In this document: positions 11,803 to 13,119 of the stretch, piece after piece | How positions within the stretch are numbered: position 1 is the first letter of the stretch | How the letters are laid out: each line of letters begins with the position of its first letter | Source of the DNA: O2-02-FULL-42-9 sp038043025 | GTDB lineage: Bacteria; Pseudomonadota; Gammaproteobacteria; UBA12402 | NCBI GenBank assembly: GCA_038043025.1 | Contig: JBBTCW010000036.1 | Coordinates: 1-13,119, forward strand | Length of the DNA stretch: 13,119 bases | Direction of reading: 5' to 3' | Program-made: the position numbers and the translations under genes | Notes under the pieces: generated by a model | What the model was told of the DNA's origin: nothing | What the model saw: the letters and a program-made list of their open reading frames with translations, nothing else | Databases searched by the model: none

Positions 11803-13077
11803 ATGCTTAACCCATTTCAACAAGACATATTTTCTGCGATAGAAACAAATAATGTAGAGCAGTTGTTAGAGTTATTGAGACTCTATCAAATGGCGAAACA
11901 GCCTGATCAAGTCGCGATAAAGCTTGGTGTTTATGACAAAAAAAACTTTAATTTGCAGTGTTATAACGGCGATGGTTTGACGTCTGTTGCTCTAGCTGCT
12001 TGGAAAGGACATGATGAGTGTTTGAAGCTTTTACTTGACGTACCGGGCATTGATATAAATACGCCGAATAAACATGGTTGCACTCCTGTTTTTCTAGCTG
12101 CTTTGAAAGGACATGATGAGTGTTTGGAGCTTTTACTTAAAGTACAGGGCATTGATAAAAATACGCCGACTAAACATGGTTGCACCCCTGTTGCTATTGC
12201 CGTACGAAAAGGTCATACAAAGGCCGTAGATTTATTACTCGCCAAAGATGCAGATGCAAATAAAGGAGATAAGTGGGATCAAACCCCTGTTTTGCTAGCT
12301 GCTTGGAAAGGAGATTGTGAGTGTTTGGAGCTTTTACTTAAAGTACAGGGCATTGATATAAACTCACCGAATAAAAATGGTTTCACCCCTCTTGCTATTG
12401 CCGTACTAGAAGGTCATACAAAGGCCGTAGATTTATTACTCGCCAAAGGTGCAGATGCAAATAAAGGAGATAAGTGGGGTCAAACCCATGTTTTTCTAGC
12501 TGCTTGGAAAGGACGTTATGAGTGTTTGGAGCTTTTACTTAATAAAGTACAGGGCATTGATAAAAATACGCCGACTAAACATGGTTGCACCCCTGTTGCT
12601 ATTGCCGTACTAGAAGGTCATACAAAGGCCGTAGATTTATTACTCGCCAAAGGTGCAGATGCAAAGATACCAAACAAACTGGGTCAAACCCCTGTTTTTC
12701 TAGCTGCTTGGAAAGGAGATTGTGAGTGTTTGGAGCTTTTACTTAAAGTACAAGGCATTGATATAAACTCACCGAGTAAAAAAGGTTTCACCCCTCTTGC
12801 TATTGCCGCGCGAGAAGGTCATACAGCGGCCGTAAAGTTATTATTATTCTATTCCAACGTAGATTCTGTTAAGAATCCTGGTCAAGAGTATCCAGAGATT
12901 AGCTCGGTTTTAGAGTCGGCCATCTCGCTGAAAGCGGCCATTGGTTTACTGATTAAAGGGAACGACGAAAAGGCATTGGCGGCATTAAAATCAAGCTTTA
13001 TAAAATGTGTCACCACGCCCTTTGATTTTTTAGAAAAATTATTAAATAGGTCGCTTCCACATTATTTTGAGCTATAG
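11803..13077 (+). CDS. Ankyrin-repeat protein, nine repeats
   Basis: This 424-residue protein is built mostly of ankyrin repeats, a protein-binding fold. In host-associated bacteria such proteins are often secreted into the host cell; that role is inference here. Residues 1-57 are a helical cap. Nine repeats fill about 58-360 and alternate between two forms: a 34-residue A form (TPVFLAAWKGDCECLELLL then KVQGIDINSP) and a 33-residue B form (TPLAIAVLEGHTKAVDLLL then AKGADANKGDKW), in the order A-A-B-A-B-A-B-A-B. Residues 361-424 form an unclassified helical tail (LESAISLKAAIGLLIKGNDEK). There is no signal peptide. The ATG at 11803 has ATAGGAA 8 nt upstream; the frame stays open back to 11752. 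The stop TAG and the last two codons lie in the right inverted repeat, so the C-terminus may be truncated. Confidence 0.9.
   Translation: MLNPFQQDIFSAIETNNVEQLLELLRLYQMAKQPDQVAIKLGVYDKKNFNLQCYNGDGLTSVALAAWKGHDECLKLLLDVPGIDINTPNKHGCTPVFLAALKGHDECLELLLKVQGIDKNTPTKHGCTPVAIAVRKGHTKAVDLLLAKDADANKGDKWDQTPVLLAAWKGDCECLELLLKVQGIDINSPNKNGFTPLAIAVLEGHTKAVDLLLAKGADANKGDKWGQTHVFLAAWKGRYECLELLLNKVQGIDKNTPTKHGCTPVAIAVLEGHTKAVDLLLAKGADAKIPNKLGQTPVFLAAWKGDCECLELLLKVQGIDINSPSKKGFTPLAIAAREGHTAAVKLLLFYSNVDSVKNPGQEYPEISSVLESAISLKAAIGLLIKGNDEKALAALKSSFIKCVTTPFDFLEKLLNRSLPHYFEL
11974..12882 (+). repeat. In-gene tandem repeats of the ankyrin array
   Basis: Repeat units begin at 11974, 12076, 12178, 12277, 12379, 12478, 12583, 12682 and 12784 (102, 102, 99, 102, 99, 105, 99 and 102 bp). 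From 12178 the A and B forms alternate as a 201-bp B+A module repeated at 12379, 12583 and 12784. The unit at 12478 has one extra codon (AAT). Long stretches are identical at the DNA level between modules, for example around the CATACAAAGGCCGTAGAT motif, showing recent duplication or gene conversion rather than only protein-level conservation. Confidence 0.9.
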
Positions 13078-13119
13078 TCAAATGTTGTGTATGTGTGGAT
13101 ATTAAGCGGCCACTTGATC
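13069..13119 (-). repeat. Right copy of 51-bp terminal inverted repeat
   Basis: Exact reverse complement of 3-53. It begins GAGCTATAG, which encodes the last two residues (Glu-Leu) and stop codon of the ankyrin gene, and runs to the last base of the window. Since both edges enter the same sequence, a repeat longer than 51 bp probably continues outside. Confidence 0.9.

Overview
The window looks like chromosome from a gammaproteobacterium, probably one that lives with or inside eukaryotic cells (Legionella/Coxiella-type). The core order suhB (left-facing) / trmJ-iscR-iscS-iscU (right-facing) is the classic gammaproteobacterial arrangement, and IscS and the ferredoxin keep the residue numbering of their E. 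coli counterparts. The host-associated reading is inference. It rests on a long ankyrin-repeat protein, small exported cysteine-patterned proteins of no recognised function, and abundant intergenic palindromes of a kind often seen in intracellular bacteria.

Layout. Positions 1-1685 hold two convergent unknown genes; the first is cut at its 5' side by a repeat. On the minus strand, 1766-3658 holds a class I fructose-bisphosphate aldolase and the inositol monophosphatase SuhB, each with its own visible sigma70-type promoter. Positions 3838-4628 (minus) hold two tandem, apparently paralogous small secreted proteins wedged between suhB and trmJ. The plus-strand block 4681-8077 is trmJ, an IscR operator, iscR, iscS, iscU, a 200-bp nest of palindromes, and the [2Fe-2S] ferredoxin fdx. 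The usual iscA, hscB and hscA genes are absent from the iscU-fdx interval. Next come a K+-independent type proton-pumping pyrophosphatase (hppA, 8219-10261), a second palindrome pair, a FadL-type outer-membrane protein (10389-11708), a terminator, and a nine-repeat ankyrin protein (11803-13077).

How it works together. IscR should sense Fe-S status and act on its own promoter through the site at 5403-5427. IscS supplies sulfur to the scaffold IscU, and Fdx supplies electrons. The IscR cluster loop is rebuilt (four Cys, and Gln where E. coli has the His ligand), and the IscU chaperone-recognition motif is LPAVK rather than LPPVK. Together with the missing hsc genes, this suggests a modified Isc system.

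The two ends of the window are a perfect 51-bp inverted repeat (3-53 and 13069-13119). It supplies the stop codon of the ankyrin gene and truncates the first gene, so the window is most simply a unique segment bounded by two oppositely oriented copies of one repeat, possibly an insertion-sequence end. No tRNA, rRNA or CRISPR array was seen. No stretch over 300 bases lacks a gene; the longest gap (7536-7738) is filled by repeats.
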